Of a DNA stretch of 64,000 bases, positions 46,890 through 56,357 are shown piece by piece. The position numbers were made by a program, and so were the translations under genes. Positions within the stretch are counted from its first letter, which is position 1; every line of letters starts with the position of its first letter. Under the pieces are notes generated by a model. The model ran no database searches. It saw only the letters and a list, made by a program, of their open reading frames with translations, and had not been told where the DNA came from. This DNA is from Rubrivivax sp. GTDB lineage: Bacteria; Pseudomonadota; Gammaproteobacteria; Burkholderiales; Burkholderiaceae_C. Location of the stretch: the NCBI GenBank assembly GCA_027485165.1, contig JAIXRN010000017.1, forward strand, positions 62,001-126,000, written 5' to 3'.

Positions 46890-47513
46890 CTAAAGGCCCA
46901 GCCGCGCGAGGTCGCCGCGGCCCTGGCGCACCACTTCGGGTTCTTCGCCGCTGAAGTCCACCACGGTGGTGGGCTGCATCGGGCAGGCGCCTGCGTCCAC
47001 CACGGCCTGCAGCTGCTTGGGGAAGCGGGCGAGGATGTCTTCAGCGTCGTTCAGCGCTTCGGTTTCGCCAGGCGGGATCAGGGTCGTGGCCAGCAGCGGT
47101 TCGCCAAACAGGGCCAGCAGGTCCTGCAGCACGCGGTGGTCGGGCACGCGCAGGCCGATGGTGCGTCGGCTGGGGTGGCTCAGGCGGCGCGGTACTTCCT
47201 TCGTGGCTTCCAGGATGAAGGTGTAGGGCCCGGGTGTGCCCAGCTTCAGCAGCCGGAACTGCCGGTTGTCCACGCGCGCGAAGCGCGAGAGCTCGCTCAG
47301 GTCGCGGCACAGCAGCGTCAGGTGGTGTTTGTCGTCCACCTGCCGGATGCGCCGCAGGTTCTCGGCCGCGGCCTTGTCGTCCAGGTGGCACACCAGGGCG
47401 TAGCTGCTGTCGGTGGGCACCGCCAGTACGCCCCCGCCGTGCAGCAGTGCTGCCGCCTGCTTCAGCAATCGCGGCTGCGGGTTCTGCGGGTGGACCTCGA
47501 AGTGCTGGGCCAT
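46890..47513 (-). CDS. YciO family protein (Sua5/TsaC-like)
   Basis: A 207-residue YrdC-fold protein: GGGVLAVPTDSSYALVC, KHHLTLLCRDLSELSRFARVDN, GPYTFILEATKEVPRRL, TIGLRVPDH. The variation in the nucleotide site groups it with YciO rather than true TsaC/Sua5. Threonylcarbamoyl-AMP synthesis activity of YciO is weak or disputed. Start ATG 47513. Confidence 0.9.
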   Translation of the reverse strand: MAQHFEVHPQNPQPRLLKQAAALLHGGGVLAVPTDSSYALVCHLDDKAAAENLRRIRQVDDKHHLTLLCRDLSELSRFARVDNRQFRLLKLGTPGPYTFILEATKEVPRRLSHPSRRTIGLRVPDHRVLQDLLALFGEPLLATTLIPPGETEALNDAEDILARFPKQLQAVVDAGACPMQPTTVVDFSGEEPEVVRQGRGDLARLGL

Positions 47514-47523
47514 CGACTGGAAG

Positions 47524-49050
47524 TCAGGCCACCGTCACCGGAATCTTGCCGATGCGCGCCTGCCATTCCTTCGGCCCGGTGTTGTGCACGCTGGTGCCAT
47601 CAGCGCTCACGGCCACCGTCACCGGCATGTCCTTCACCTCGAATTCGTAGATGGCCTCCATGCCCAGGTCGGCGAAACCCACCACCTTGGCGCTGCGAAT
47701 GGCCTTGGCCACCAGATACGCCGCACCGCCCACGGCCATCAGGTAGGCGCTCTGGTGCTTCTTGATGGCCTCGATGCCGGCCGGGCCGCGCTCGGCCTTG
47801 CCGATCATGCCGATCAAGCCGGTCTTGGCCAGCATCATCTCGGTGAACTTGTCCATGCGCGTGGCCGTGGTGGGGCCGGCCGGGCCCATCACCTCGTCGC
47901 GCACCGGGTCCACCGGGCCCACGTAGTAAATGACGCGGTCGGTGAAGTCCACCGGCAGCGCTTCGCCCTTGGCCAGCATGTCCTGGATGCGCTTGTGCGC
48001 GGCGTCGCGGCCGGTGAGCATCTTGCCGTTCAGCAGCAGCGTCTGGCCCGGGGTCCAGCTGGCCACTTCTTCCCGCGTCAGCGTGTCCAGGTCCACGCGC
48101 TGGCTGCGCTGGTAGTCGGGTGCCCAGTGCACGTCGGGCCACAGGTCCAGGCTGGGCACGTCCATGTAGGCCGGGCCGCTGCCGTCCAGCACCACATGGG
48201 CATGGCGGGTGGCGGCGCAGTTCGGGATCATCGCCACCGGCTTGCTGGCGGCGTGGGTGGGGTAGGTGGCGATTTTCACGTCCAGCACCGTCGTCAGCCC
48301 GCCCAGGCCCTGCGCGCCGATGCCCAGGGCGTTGACCTTCTCGTAGAGCTCGATGCGCAGCTCTTCCAGCTTGCTGGTCGGGCCGCGGGCCAGCAGCTCG
48401 TGCATGTCGATGGGCTCCATCAGCACTTCCTTGGCCAGCAGCATGGCCTTTTCGGCCGTACCGCCCACGCCGATGCCCAGCATGCCTGGCGGGCACCAAC
48501 CTGCGCCCATGGTTGGCACCGTCTTCATCACCCAGTCGACCAAGTTGTCGCTGGGGTTCATCATCACGAACTTGCTCTTGTTCTCGCTGCCGCCGCCCTT
48601 GGCGGCCACGGTCACGTCCAGCGTGTTGCCAGGCACGACCGTCATGTGGATGACCGCAGGCGTGTTGTCCTTGGTGTTCTTGCGCTCGAAGATCGGGTCG
48701 GCCAGCACCGAACCGCGCAGCTTGTTGTCCGGGTCCAGGTAGGCGCGGCGCACGCCCTCGTTGACAGCGTCTTCCACGCTGCCCGGGAAGCCCTCGAAGC
48801 GCACGTCCATGCCGATCTTCAGGAACACGTTGACGATGCCGGTGTCCTGGCAGATGGGACGGTGGCCTTCGGCGCACATGCGGCTGTTGGTCAGGATCTG
48901 CGCGATCGCGTCCTTGGCCGCCGGTGACGCCTCGCGTTCATAAGCCCTTGCGAGGTGGCTGATGTAGTCCGCCGGGTGGTAGTAGCTGATGAACTGCAGT
49001 GCGGCGGCCACGGTCTCGACCAGGTCGGCGTGGCGGATGGTGGTGCTCAT
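47524..49050 (-). CDS. Class I fumarate hydratase (iron-sulfur)
   Basis: A 508-residue class I fumarase (FumA/FumB-like), oxygen-sensitive [4Fe-4S] enzyme converting fumarate to malate. Family marks: RPICQDTGIVNVFLKIG (Cys67), GGGSENKSKFVMMNPSD, GWCPPGMLGIGVGG, GAQGLGGLTTVLDVKI, GPAGPTTATRMDKFTEMML. Alpha and beta parts are fused as usual. It ends 10 bases before yciO, so the two may be one operon. Confidence 0.94.
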   Translation of the reverse strand: MSTTIRHADLVETVAAALQFISYYHPADYISHLARAYEREASPAAKDAIAQILTNSRMCAEGHRPICQDTGIVNVFLKIGMDVRFEGFPGSVEDAVNEGVRRAYLDPDNKLRGSVLADPIFERKNTKDNTPAVIHMTVVPGNTLDVTVAAKGGGSENKSKFVMMNPSDNLVDWVMKTVPTMGAGWCPPGMLGIGVGGTAEKAMLLAKEVLMEPIDMHELLARGPTSKLEELRIELYEKVNALGIGAQGLGGLTTVLDVKIATYPTHAASKPVAMIPNCAATRHAHVVLDGSGPAYMDVPSLDLWPDVHWAPDYQRSQRVDLDTLTREEVASWTPGQTLLLNGKMLTGRDAAHKRIQDMLAKGEALPVDFTDRVIYYVGPVDPVRDEVMGPAGPTTATRMDKFTEMMLAKTGLIGMIGKAERGPAGIEAIKKHQSAYLMAVGGAAYLVAKAIRSAKVVGFADLGMEAIYEFEVKDMPVTVAVSADGTSVHNTGPKEWQARIGKIPVTVA

Positions 49051-49246
49051 GGCAGGTAGCGCGTTGCGCAGGGTGTCGGGTAAGGTGGAAAGTGTAGCCA
49101 GCGCCCCTGTCAGGCCTTCAGGCCCGCGAAAAGTGCTGGCCTAAACTCCGCGGCTTTGTCAGGCGCGAAGGCCCTGCTGCGGCTCCTGTTCAGCACCCTC
49201 CACGATCTGCGCCTTCACCCGCACCCTTGCCTGCATCCCCGCCTGC

Positions 49247-52114
49247 ATGAGCCCGCTCGCGCTGATCGTTCTGCTGCCCCTGGTCGTGGGAACCGTGCTG
49301 TGCCTGTGGGTGGGGCAGGTGAACACCGGCGCGCGCCGGGCGGCCACGGCGGCCATCGCCGCTGTGGTGGCGCTGTCGGTGCTGGGACTGCTGGCCACGT
49401 TGGCCGGGCCCGTATTTCAGGGCCAGACCTTGCTGACCCATGCCGAATGGATCCCCGCCATCGGCCTGAACGCCCACTACCGGCTGGACGGCCTGGCCTG
49501 GATGTTCGCGCTGCTCATCAGCGGCATCGGCCTGCTGATCGTCATCTATGCCGCGTTCTATTTGCACCACGACGACCCGGCGGGCAAGTTCTACAGCCAG
49601 CTGATGCTGTTCATGGCCGCGATGCTGGGCATCGTGCTGTCGGACAACCTGCTCTTGATGGTGGTGTTCTGGGAACTCACCAGCATCAGCAGCTTCCTGC
49701 TGGTGGGGTACTGGGGTTCACACCCCCAGAAAGGGCAGGACGCCCGCTTCGGTGCGCGCATGGCGCTTACCGTCACCGGCGGTGGCGGGCTGGCGCTGCT
49801 GGCCGGGGTCATCGTGCTGGGGCAGGTGGCTGGCACCCATGACCTGAGCGTGATGCTGAACACGCCCGGATTGATCGCGCAGGTCCAGGCCGACCCACGC
49901 TACCCGCTGATCCTGGGCTTGGTGCTGCTGGGCTGCTTCACCAAGAGCGCCCAGCTGCCGTTCCACTTCTGGCTGCCTGAAGCCATGGCCGCGCCCACGC
50001 CGGTGTCGGCTTACCTGCATTCGGCCACCATGGTGAAGGCGGGACTGTTTCTGCTGTTGCGCCTGTACCCGGTGCTGGGCGGCACGCCGCTGTTCGAAGG
50101 CATCGTCGCCACCACGGGCCTGCTGACGATGGTGTTTGCGGCCTTCGTCGCGATCTTCAAGCACGACCTGAAGGGCCTGCTGGCCTACAGCACCATCAGC
50201 CACCTGGGGCTCATCACCTTCCTCGTCGGGCTTTCCAGCCCGATGTCCATCGTGGTGGCGGTGTTCCACATCCTGAACCACGCGGCCTTCAAGGCGGCGT
50301 TGTTCATGATCGCCGGCATCGTCGACCACGAGACCGGCACGCGCGACATGCGCAGGCTGGGCGGCCTGTTCAGCCTGTTGCCGATCGTCGGCACGCTGGC
50401 GCTGATCGCCGCCGCTGCCATGGCGGGTATTCCGCCTTTCAACGGCTTCATCAGCAAGGAAATGATGCTGGACGAAGCCTTGCGCGGCGGCGCCATCTGG
50501 GGCAGCTTCGGCTGGCTGATGCCAGTGCTGGCGACGCTGGGCGGGCTGTTCTCGATGGCTTATTCGCTTCGGCTGGTACACGACGTGTTCTTCAATGGCC
50601 CGGCCAAGGACCTTCCGGTCGCCCACCCGCATGAGCCGTCCTGGGGCATGAAGGCACCGGTGCTGCTGCTGGTGGGCATCTGCATCGCCGTGGGCCTGGC
50701 GCCCATGCTGCTGGCCGGGCCGCTGGTGCAGGCGGCCGCCAGCGCGGCGCTCGGGCAGCCAGCACCGGCGTTTTCGCTCGCCCTGTGGCATGGGCTGAAC
50801 CTGCCCCTGCTGATGAGCGCTGTGGCCGTGGCCGGCGGCGCGCTGCTGTACTTCGGCCTGGCCCGCGGCGGGCGCCTGCACCACTACCTGCCCGGTGCCT
50901 TCAGTGCCAAAGCCTGGTTCACGGCGCTGCTGGACGGCCTGTTCCGGTTGGCGGGTCGTTTCACCGCCCGCCTTGAGAACGGTTCGCTGCAGCGCTACGC
51001 AGCGTTGATGGTGGCTTCAGCCGTGGCGTTGGCTACCTGGCCCTTGCTGGTGCAGCCTGGCAGCCTGGGCACCGGCACGCGCAGCCTGCTGCCGGCCACC
51101 CCGCTGGCAGCGGTGCTGTGGGTGGCGGTGGCAGCCACCTGCCTGGCCCTGGTGCGCGGCCACCACCAGCGCTACCGCGCGGTGGTGCTGGTGGGGGTGG
51201 TCGGGCTGGTCACGGCACTCACCTTTCTGGGGTTTTCCGCGCCTGACCTGGCGCTTACGCAGCTGTCGGTGGAAGTCGTGTCGACCGTGCTGCTGCTGAT
51301 GGGGCTGGCCCTGCTGCCGGCCACCACGCCGCGCGAAAGCAGCAGCGGCCGGAGACTTCGCGACGCCGCGCTGGCCCTGGCCGGCGGTGGCGGCATGGCC
51401 TGGATGGCCTGGCTGGTGATGACGCGCAACCACGACTCGATTTCCTGGTACTTCCTGGAAAACAGCGTGCCCAAGGGCGGGGGTGCGAATTCGGTGAACG
51501 TGATCCTGGTGGACTTCCGCGGCTACGACACCTTTGGCGAAATCACCGTGCTGGGCATTGCCGGCATCGGTGTGCTGGCCCTGCTGGACCGCTTCCGGAT
51601 GCGCCGGCCCGCAGCGGATGGCGCCGGCCGCGCGTGGTCCTTCGCCGACCAGCCGCTGATGCTGCGCGTCGCCGCGCGCCTGGTGCTGCCGCTGGCACTG
51701 GTGGTGTCGGTCTACATCTTCTGGCGCGGGCATGGCCTGCCCGGGGGCGGCTTCATTGCCGGGCTCATCACCGCCGTGGCCCTGGTGCTGCAGTACATGG
51801 CCCTGGGCCAGCAGCAGGCCGACGCGGCCTTGCACGCCGCTGGCGGACGGCGCTACTTGCGCTGGATCGCCACCGGCCTGGGCATCGCCGGTCTCACGGG
51901 CGTCGGGGCCTTCGCGTTCGGCCGCCCCTTCCTCACGAGCGCCGCCGGGCACCCAGTGCTGCCCGTGCTGGGCGAAGTGCCGCTGGCCACGGCGGCGCTG
52001 TTCGACCTGGGCGTCTACATCACCGTCGTGGGCGCGACGCTGCTGACGCTGTCGGTGCTGGGCGCGGCCAGCAAGGCCGGCGCTGGCGCTGCCACGGCCA
52101 GGGGGGCAGCCTGA
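49247..52114 (+). CDS. mrpA: Mrp cation/proton antiporter subunit A with fused MrpB domain
   Basis: A 955-residue polytopic protein. The N-terminal two thirds resemble NuoL/MrpA (GLNAHYRLDGLAWMFALLISGIGLLIVIYA, SAQLPFHFWLPEAMAAPTPVSAYLHSATMVKAGLFLLLR), the last 150 residues are an MrpB (DUF4040/MnhB) domain (GHGLPGGGFIAGLITAVALVLQYMA). The A-B fusion defines group 2 (six-subunit) Mrp/Pha antiporters, which exchange Na+ or K+ for protons in pH and salt homeostasis. First gene of the operon. Confidence 0.94.
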   Translation: MSPLALIVLLPLVVGTVLCLWVGQVNTGARRAATAAIAAVVALSVLGLLATLAGPVFQGQTLLTHAEWIPAIGLNAHYRLDGLAWMFALLISGIGLLIVIYAAFYLHHDDPAGKFYSQLMLFMAAMLGIVLSDNLLLMVVFWELTSISSFLLVGYWGSHPQKGQDARFGARMALTVTGGGGLALLAGVIVLGQVAGTHDLSVMLNTPGLIAQVQADPRYPLILGLVLLGCFTKSAQLPFHFWLPEAMAAPTPVSAYLHSATMVKAGLFLLLRLYPVLGGTPLFEGIVATTGLLTMVFAAFVAIFKHDLKGLLAYSTISHLGLITFLVGLSSPMSIVVAVFHILNHAAFKAALFMIAGIVDHETGTRDMRRLGGLFSLLPIVGTLALIAAAAMAGIPPFNGFISKEMMLDEALRGGAIWGSFGWLMPVLATLGGLFSMAYSLRLVHDVFFNGPAKDLPVAHPHEPSWGMKAPVLLLVGICIAVGLAPMLLAGPLVQAAASAALGQPAPAFSLALWHGLNLPLLMSAVAVAGGALLYFGLARGGRLHHYLPGAFSAKAWFTALLDGLFRLAGRFTARLENGSLQRYAALMVASAVALATWPLLVQPGSLGTGTRSLLPATPLAAVLWVAVAATCLALVRGHHQRYRAVVLVGVVGLVTALTFLGFSAPDLALTQLSVEVVSTVLLLMGLALLPATTPRESSSGRRLRDAALALAGGGGMAWMAWLVMTRNHDSISWYFLENSVPKGGGANSVNVILVDFRGYDTFGEITVLGIAGIGVLALLDRFRMRRPAADGAGRAWSFADQPLMLRVAARLVLPLALVVSVYIFWRGHGLPGGGFIAGLITAVALVLQYMALGQQQADAALHAAGGRRYLRWIATGLGIAGLTGVGAFAFGRPFLTSAAGHPVLPVLGEVPLATAALFDLGVYITVVGATLLTLSVLGAASKAGAGAATARGAA

Positions 52115-52476
52115 TGCTCTTCAGCATGGAAGCCCTGGTGGCCAGCGGCATCGGCATCGTCACCGCCACCGGCATCTACCTGCTGCTGCGCGGCCGCAGC
52201 TTCCCGGTCGTGCTGGGCCTGTCGTTGATCGGCTATGCCGTCAACGTCTTCATCTTCGCGATGGGCCGGCTGTGGACGAACGCCGCGCCCATCGTCGACC
52301 GCGGCCCTAATGTCGCCGACCCGCTACCCCAGGCCCTGGTGTTGACGGCCATCGTGATCGGCTTTGCCACCACCGGCTTCGTGATTGAACTGGCGCTGCG
52401 CAGCCGCCACGACAACGGCACCGACCAGGTCGACGGCAAGCCCGATCAACCTGGGCCGCAGGAAGGCGGGCGATGA
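52114..52476 (+). CDS. mrpC: Mrp antiporter subunit C
   Basis: A 120-residue, three-helix NuoK-like subunit (VTATGIYLLLRGRSFPVVLGLSLIGYAVNVFIFAMGRL; ADPLPQALVLTAIVIGFATTGFVIELALR). Its ATG shares a base with the mrpA stop (TGATG) and its own stop overlaps mrpD (ATGA), so subunit synthesis is coupled. Confidence 0.94.
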   Translation: MLFSMEALVASGIGIVTATGIYLLLRGRSFPVVLGLSLIGYAVNVFIFAMGRLWTNAAPIVDRGPNVADPLPQALVLTAIVIGFATTGFVIELALRSRHDNGTDQVDGKPDQPGPQEGGR

Positions 52477-54077
52477 GCTTCGCCGACCACCTGCCGGTGC
52501 TGCCGGTGCTGCTGCCGCTGTTCACGGCCGTGATGCTGTTGTTGCTGGGCGATGAAGACCACCGCCGCCCCTGGGTGCGTCGCGTCGCGCTGGCTTCGGT
52601 GCTGCTCGGTGCGGTGCTGGCTTTGCGGCTGGTGGAACAGGCGGCGACGGGCGCGCTCACGGTCTACCGCGTCGGCGAATGGCCAGCGCCCTTCGGCATC
52701 GTGCTGGTGGTCGACCGGCTGGCTGCGCTGATGCTGGCCCTGACCGCTGCCGTTGCCTTGCCCGTGCTTCTGTACGCCACCGGTGGCTGGGACGCGCGTG
52801 GCCGGCACTTTCAAGCGCTGTTCCAGTTCCAGCTGATGGGCCTGAATGGCGCCTTCCTGACGGGTGACCTGTTCAACCTGTTCGTGTTCTTCGAAGTGCT
52901 GCTGATCGCCAGCTATGTGCTGATGACGCATGGCCTGGGGCGCGACAGGCTGCGCTTCGGCACCCAGTACGTGGTGCTGAACCTCAGCGCGTCGGCACTC
53001 TTCCTGGTCGGGGTGTCCCTGATCTACGCCCTGACCGGCACCCTGAACATGGCCGACCTGGCCCTGCGCGTGCCGCAGGTGGCTGCACCCGAAGCTGCGC
53101 TGCTGCAGGCCGGGGCCTTGATATTGCTGGTGGTGTTCGGCTTCAAGGCTGCGCTGGTGCCGCTGGCCATGTGGTTGCCCGGCACTTACGCCGCGGCCAG
53201 CGCGCCGGTGGCAGCGCTGTTTGCCATCATGACCAAGGTTGGCGTCTACGCCATCTGGCGTGTGCACGGCGTCATCTTCGGTGCCGACGCCGGGCCTTCG
53301 GCTTTCACCGTGCAGCCCCTGCTGTTGCCGGTGGCCCTGGTGACCTGCGTGGTGGGCGTGGCCGGGGCTCTGGCTGCCCACACGCTGCCGCGGCTGATCG
53401 CCTGGCTGACGGTGGCTTCGGTCGGCACCATCGTGGCGGCCATCGGGCTGTTCGGTGCTGCCGCCTGGTCGGCTGCGATGTACTACATGCTCAATTCCAC
53501 GCTGGTGATTGCCGGCCTGTTCCTACTGTCTGAACTGGTGGCTTCGCAGCGCGGGCCCATGGCTGACCGGCTGGAACCCTGCAGCCCGGTGGCGCAGCCG
53601 GCGCTGCTGGGGCTGATGCTGCTGCTGGCCGCGGCGTCGAACGCCGGGCTGCCGCCGCTGCCGGGCTTCATCGGCAAGCTCATGCTGCTGCAGGCCGCCA
53701 GCACCCACGCCTGGGCCGTGGCGGTGTGGGGGGTGGTGCTGGGGGTGGGCTTTCTCACCCTGGTGGGGCTGGCGCGCGCCGGCAGCATCCTGTTCTGGTC
53801 GGTGCGGGTTGACGTGCCCAGCGGCAGTGCCGGGTCCAGCCCTGCACTGCTGGCGGCCACGCTGTCGCTGCTGTTGATGAGCGTGCTGCTGTCGGTCTGG
53901 GCTGCGCCTGTCCAGCGCTACACGGCCGCTGCCGCGGCCCAGCTGCAGGACCGCGCCGCTTATGCCCGCGCCGTGCTGCCTGAAATGGGCGGCGCGCAGG
54001 CCGACACCGTGCGGCCCTACCGCATTCCGCAGCCGCCTGCGCAGCCGCCGGCCATCGTCACACCGGGGGCGAAATGA
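52473..54077 (+). CDS. mrpD: Mrp antiporter subunit D
   Basis: A 534-residue NuoN/NuoM-like subunit with 14 expected helices; hallmark NGAFLTGDLFNLFVFFEVLLIASYVLMTHG and FKAALVPLAMWLPGTYAAASAPVAALFAIMTKVGVYA, with the conserved glutamate and lysines of the proton channel. It overlaps mrpC and mrpE by four bases each. Confidence 0.94.
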   Translation: MSFADHLPVLPVLLPLFTAVMLLLLGDEDHRRPWVRRVALASVLLGAVLALRLVEQAATGALTVYRVGEWPAPFGIVLVVDRLAALMLALTAAVALPVLLYATGGWDARGRHFQALFQFQLMGLNGAFLTGDLFNLFVFFEVLLIASYVLMTHGLGRDRLRFGTQYVVLNLSASALFLVGVSLIYALTGTLNMADLALRVPQVAAPEAALLQAGALILLVVFGFKAALVPLAMWLPGTYAAASAPVAALFAIMTKVGVYAIWRVHGVIFGADAGPSAFTVQPLLLPVALVTCVVGVAGALAAHTLPRLIAWLTVASVGTIVAAIGLFGAAAWSAAMYYMLNSTLVIAGLFLLSELVASQRGPMADRLEPCSPVAQPALLGLMLLLAAASNAGLPPLPGFIGKLMLLQAASTHAWAVAVWGVVLGVGFLTLVGLARAGSILFWSVRVDVPSGSAGSSPALLAATLSLLLMSVLLSVWAAPVQRYTAAAAAQLQDRAAYARAVLPEMGGAQADTVRPYRIPQPPAQPPAIVTPGAK

Positions 54078-54562
54078 GACCCGGCTGGCTGGCTCACCCC
54101 GTGTTGTCGCTGCTGCTGGCGGCCACCTGGCTGCTGCTGCAGCAAAGCCTGGCCCCGGGCCACCTGATCACTGCCGCTGCCCTGGGGCTGCTGCTGCCGC
54201 GCCTGCTGCGCGGTTTCCTGGGCGCGCCCGCGGTGGTGCGTTCCTGGCCGCTGGCACTGCGGCTGTTGTGGGTGGTGCTGGTCGACATCGTCATGGCCAA
54301 CCTGACCGTGGCGCGCATCGTGCTGTTGCCAGGGGCGCGGCCGCAGCCGGCTTGGTTGACGGTGCCGCTGGAGGTCGAAGACCCTCTGGCCATCACCCTG
54401 TTTGCTGCCATCATCACCATGACGCCAGGCACGGTCAGCTGCGTCGTTGACCCGCGACAGCGTCACATCCTCGTTCACGCGCTGGACTGCAGCGACGCTG
54501 GCGCCATGGTGGCCGACATGAAGCAACGCTATGAAGCGCCGTTGAAGGAGATCCTCGGATGA
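54074..54562 (+). CDS. mrpE: Mrp antiporter subunit E
   Basis: A 162-residue membrane protein with N-terminal helices (VLSLLLAATWLLLQQSL) and the MrpE domain TLFAAIITMTPGTVSCVVDPRQRHILVHALDCSD. It has no complex I counterpart and is needed for assembly. ATGA overlaps on both sides. Confidence 0.93.
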   Translation: MRPGWLAHPVLSLLLAATWLLLQQSLAPGHLITAAALGLLLPRLLRGFLGAPAVVRSWPLALRLLWVVLVDIVMANLTVARIVLLPGARPQPAWLTVPLEVEDPLAITLFAAIITMTPGTVSCVVDPRQRHILVHALDCSDAGAMVADMKQRYEAPLKEILG

Positions 54563-54831
54563 TCCTGGCCTGGGCCTTGGATTTCGCCACCCTGGCGGTG
54601 GCTGTCGCGCTGGCACTGTGCCTGTGGCGTCTGCTGCGCGGGCCCGAGATCACCGACCGCGTGCTGGCGCTGGACACGCTGTACGTGAACGCTGTCGCCC
54701 TGGCCATCCTGCTGGGGCTGCGCATGGGCACTTGGTTGCTCTTCGAAGCGGCGCTGATCATCGCGCTCTTGGGTTTCGTGTCGACCGTCGCGCTGGGCCG
54801 CTACCTGACGCGCGGTGACGTGATCGAATGA
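54559..54831 (+). CDS. mrpF: Mrp antiporter subunit F
   Basis: The small 90-residue three-helix subunit carries the MrpF motif CLWRLLRGPEITDRVLALDTLYVNAVALAILLG. It overlaps mrpE by four bases and lies 28 bases before mrpG. Confidence 0.93.
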   Translation: MILAWALDFATLAVAVALALCLWRLLRGPEITDRVLALDTLYVNAVALAILLGLRMGTWLLFEAALIIALLGFVSTVALGRYLTRGDVIE

Positions 54832-54859
54832 CCCGCCGCGCCAGGAAAGCCTGCCCAAG

Positions 54860-55306
54860 ATGAAAGCCATCGACACCCTGCCGCTGTGGGTGCAGCTGCC
54901 CGCAGCGCTGCTGCTGGTGGTGGGCGGCGTGTTCCTGCTGGTAGGCGCCCTGGGCATGGTGCGCTTCGGCGACTTCTTCATGCGGCTGCACGCCCCCACC
55001 AAGGCCAGCACGCTGGGCGTGGGCGGCGTGCTGCTGGCCAGCCTGCTGGTCAGCTGGGCGCAGGGCCTGGCCGGTCTGCAGGTGCTGCTGATCACGCTGT
55101 TCGTGTTCATCACGGCCCCGGTGGCAGCCAACCTGCTGGGCATGGCGGGCCTGCATCTGCGGCTGCCCTCAAAGGCCGCGCTGCCGCCAGAAGCAGGTGG
55201 TGGCGACCGCGGCGCTGGCGCTGATCTGGGTGCGGATGCGGGTATGGGCACGGGCACGGACGCGGGCACGGGCGGCACTGCCGATGCCGGCAGGCGTGCC
55301 CCCTGA
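54860..55306 (+). CDS. mrpG: Mrp antiporter subunit G with low-complexity tail
   Basis: A 148-residue subunit with the MrpG core GGVFLLVGALGMVRFGDFFMRLHAPTKASTLGVGGVLLASLL and QVLLITLFVFITAPVAANLL. The last 35 residues are an acidic Gly/Ala/Asp/Thr-rich tail encoded by GGGCAC-type repeats, absent from most homologues. It ends three bases before the dehydrogenase gene. Confidence 0.92.
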   Translation: MKAIDTLPLWVQLPAALLLVVGGVFLLVGALGMVRFGDFFMRLHAPTKASTLGVGGVLLASLLVSWAQGLAGLQVLLITLFVFITAPVAANLLGMAGLHLRLPSKAALPPEAGGGDRGAGADLGADAGMGTGTDAGTGGTADAGRRAP

Positions 55307-55308
55307 CC

Positions 55309-56316
55309 ATGCGCGTCGCCGTCTACAGCACCCGGGCCTACGACCGCCGCTTCCTAGACGAAGCCAACGCCGCTGGCCGCCACGAACTGGTGTATCTGGA
55401 ACCCAGGCTGGACGCCGACACGGCGTCAGCAGCTGCAGGTGCCCAGGCCGTCTGTGCCTTTGTCAACGACCGGCTGGACGCAGCCACACAGGCCCTTTTG
55501 CACAGCCTGGGTGTACGCCTGCTGGTGCTGCGCAGCGCCGGCTTCAACCATGTCGACCTGGCTGCGGCCGCCAGCCTGGGGTTGGCCGTGGGCAGGGTGC
55601 CGGAATACTCGCCGCACGCCGTGGCCGAACACACCGTCGCCCTGGTGTTGACGCTGGACCGCAAGATCCACCGCGCCTGGGCGCGGGTTCGCGAAGGCAA
55701 CTTCGCGCTGGAAGGCCTGCTGGGCTTTGACCTGCATGGCCGCACGGTGGGCGTGCTGGGCACAGGCAAGATCGGCCGCTGCTTCGCCCGCATCATGCTG
55801 GGCTTCGGCTGCCGCGTGCTGGCCTTCGACCCGCAACCTCACCCTGAGGCGCTGGCCTTGGGGGTTCTCTACGTGGGTCTGCCTGACCTGCTGGCCCGCA
55901 GCGACATCCTCAGCCTGCACTGCCCGCTGACGCCACAGACCCGGCACCTTGTCGACGCCGCTGCGCTGGCGCAGATGAAACCCGGGGCGATGCTGGTCAA
56001 CACCAGCCGGGGCGCCGTGGTCGACACACGGGCCGTCATCGACGCGCTGAAGTCGGGCCAGCTGGGCAGTCTGGGCCTGGACGTCTACGAAGAAGAGGCC
56101 GACCTGTTTTTTCGAGACCTGTCCGACAGCGCCATTGCTGACGATGTGTTCGCCCGGCTGCTGACATTCCCGAACGTGGTCATCACGGGCCACCAGGCCT
56201 TCTTCACCGAAGACGCGTTGCGGGCCATCGCCCAGACCACGCTGGCCAATGTCGACCATTTCGTGGCTACCGGCAGCCCGCTGCACGCCGTGTCAGTGGA
56301 ACGCCTGGTGCCCTGA
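55309..56316 (+). CDS. D-lactate dehydrogenase-like 2-hydroxyacid dehydrogenase
   Basis: A 335-residue NAD-dependent enzyme close to LdhA: KIHRAWARVREGNFALEGLLGFDLHGRTVGVLGTGKIGRCFARIM, LVNTSRGAVVDTRAVIDALKSG, GLDVYEEEADLFFRDLS and the catalytic His in TGHQAFFTEDALRAI. It reduces pyruvate to D-lactate in the family's best known members. Two bases after mrpG, it is probably co-transcribed with the antiporter. Confidence 0.92.
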   Translation: MRVAVYSTRAYDRRFLDEANAAGRHELVYLEPRLDADTASAAAGAQAVCAFVNDRLDAATQALLHSLGVRLLVLRSAGFNHVDLAAAASLGLAVGRVPEYSPHAVAEHTVALVLTLDRKIHRAWARVREGNFALEGLLGFDLHGRTVGVLGTGKIGRCFARIMLGFGCRVLAFDPQPHPEALALGVLYVGLPDLLARSDILSLHCPLTPQTRHLVDAAALAQMKPGAMLVNTSRGAVVDTRAVIDALKSGQLGSLGLDVYEEEADLFFRDLSDSAIADDVFARLLTFPNVVITGHQAFFTEDALRAIAQTTLANVDHFVATGSPLHAVSVERLVP

Positions 56317-56357
56317 GCCGGCCGCGGCGCATGGCCGCAGCGGCTGTAGGCGCAGGG

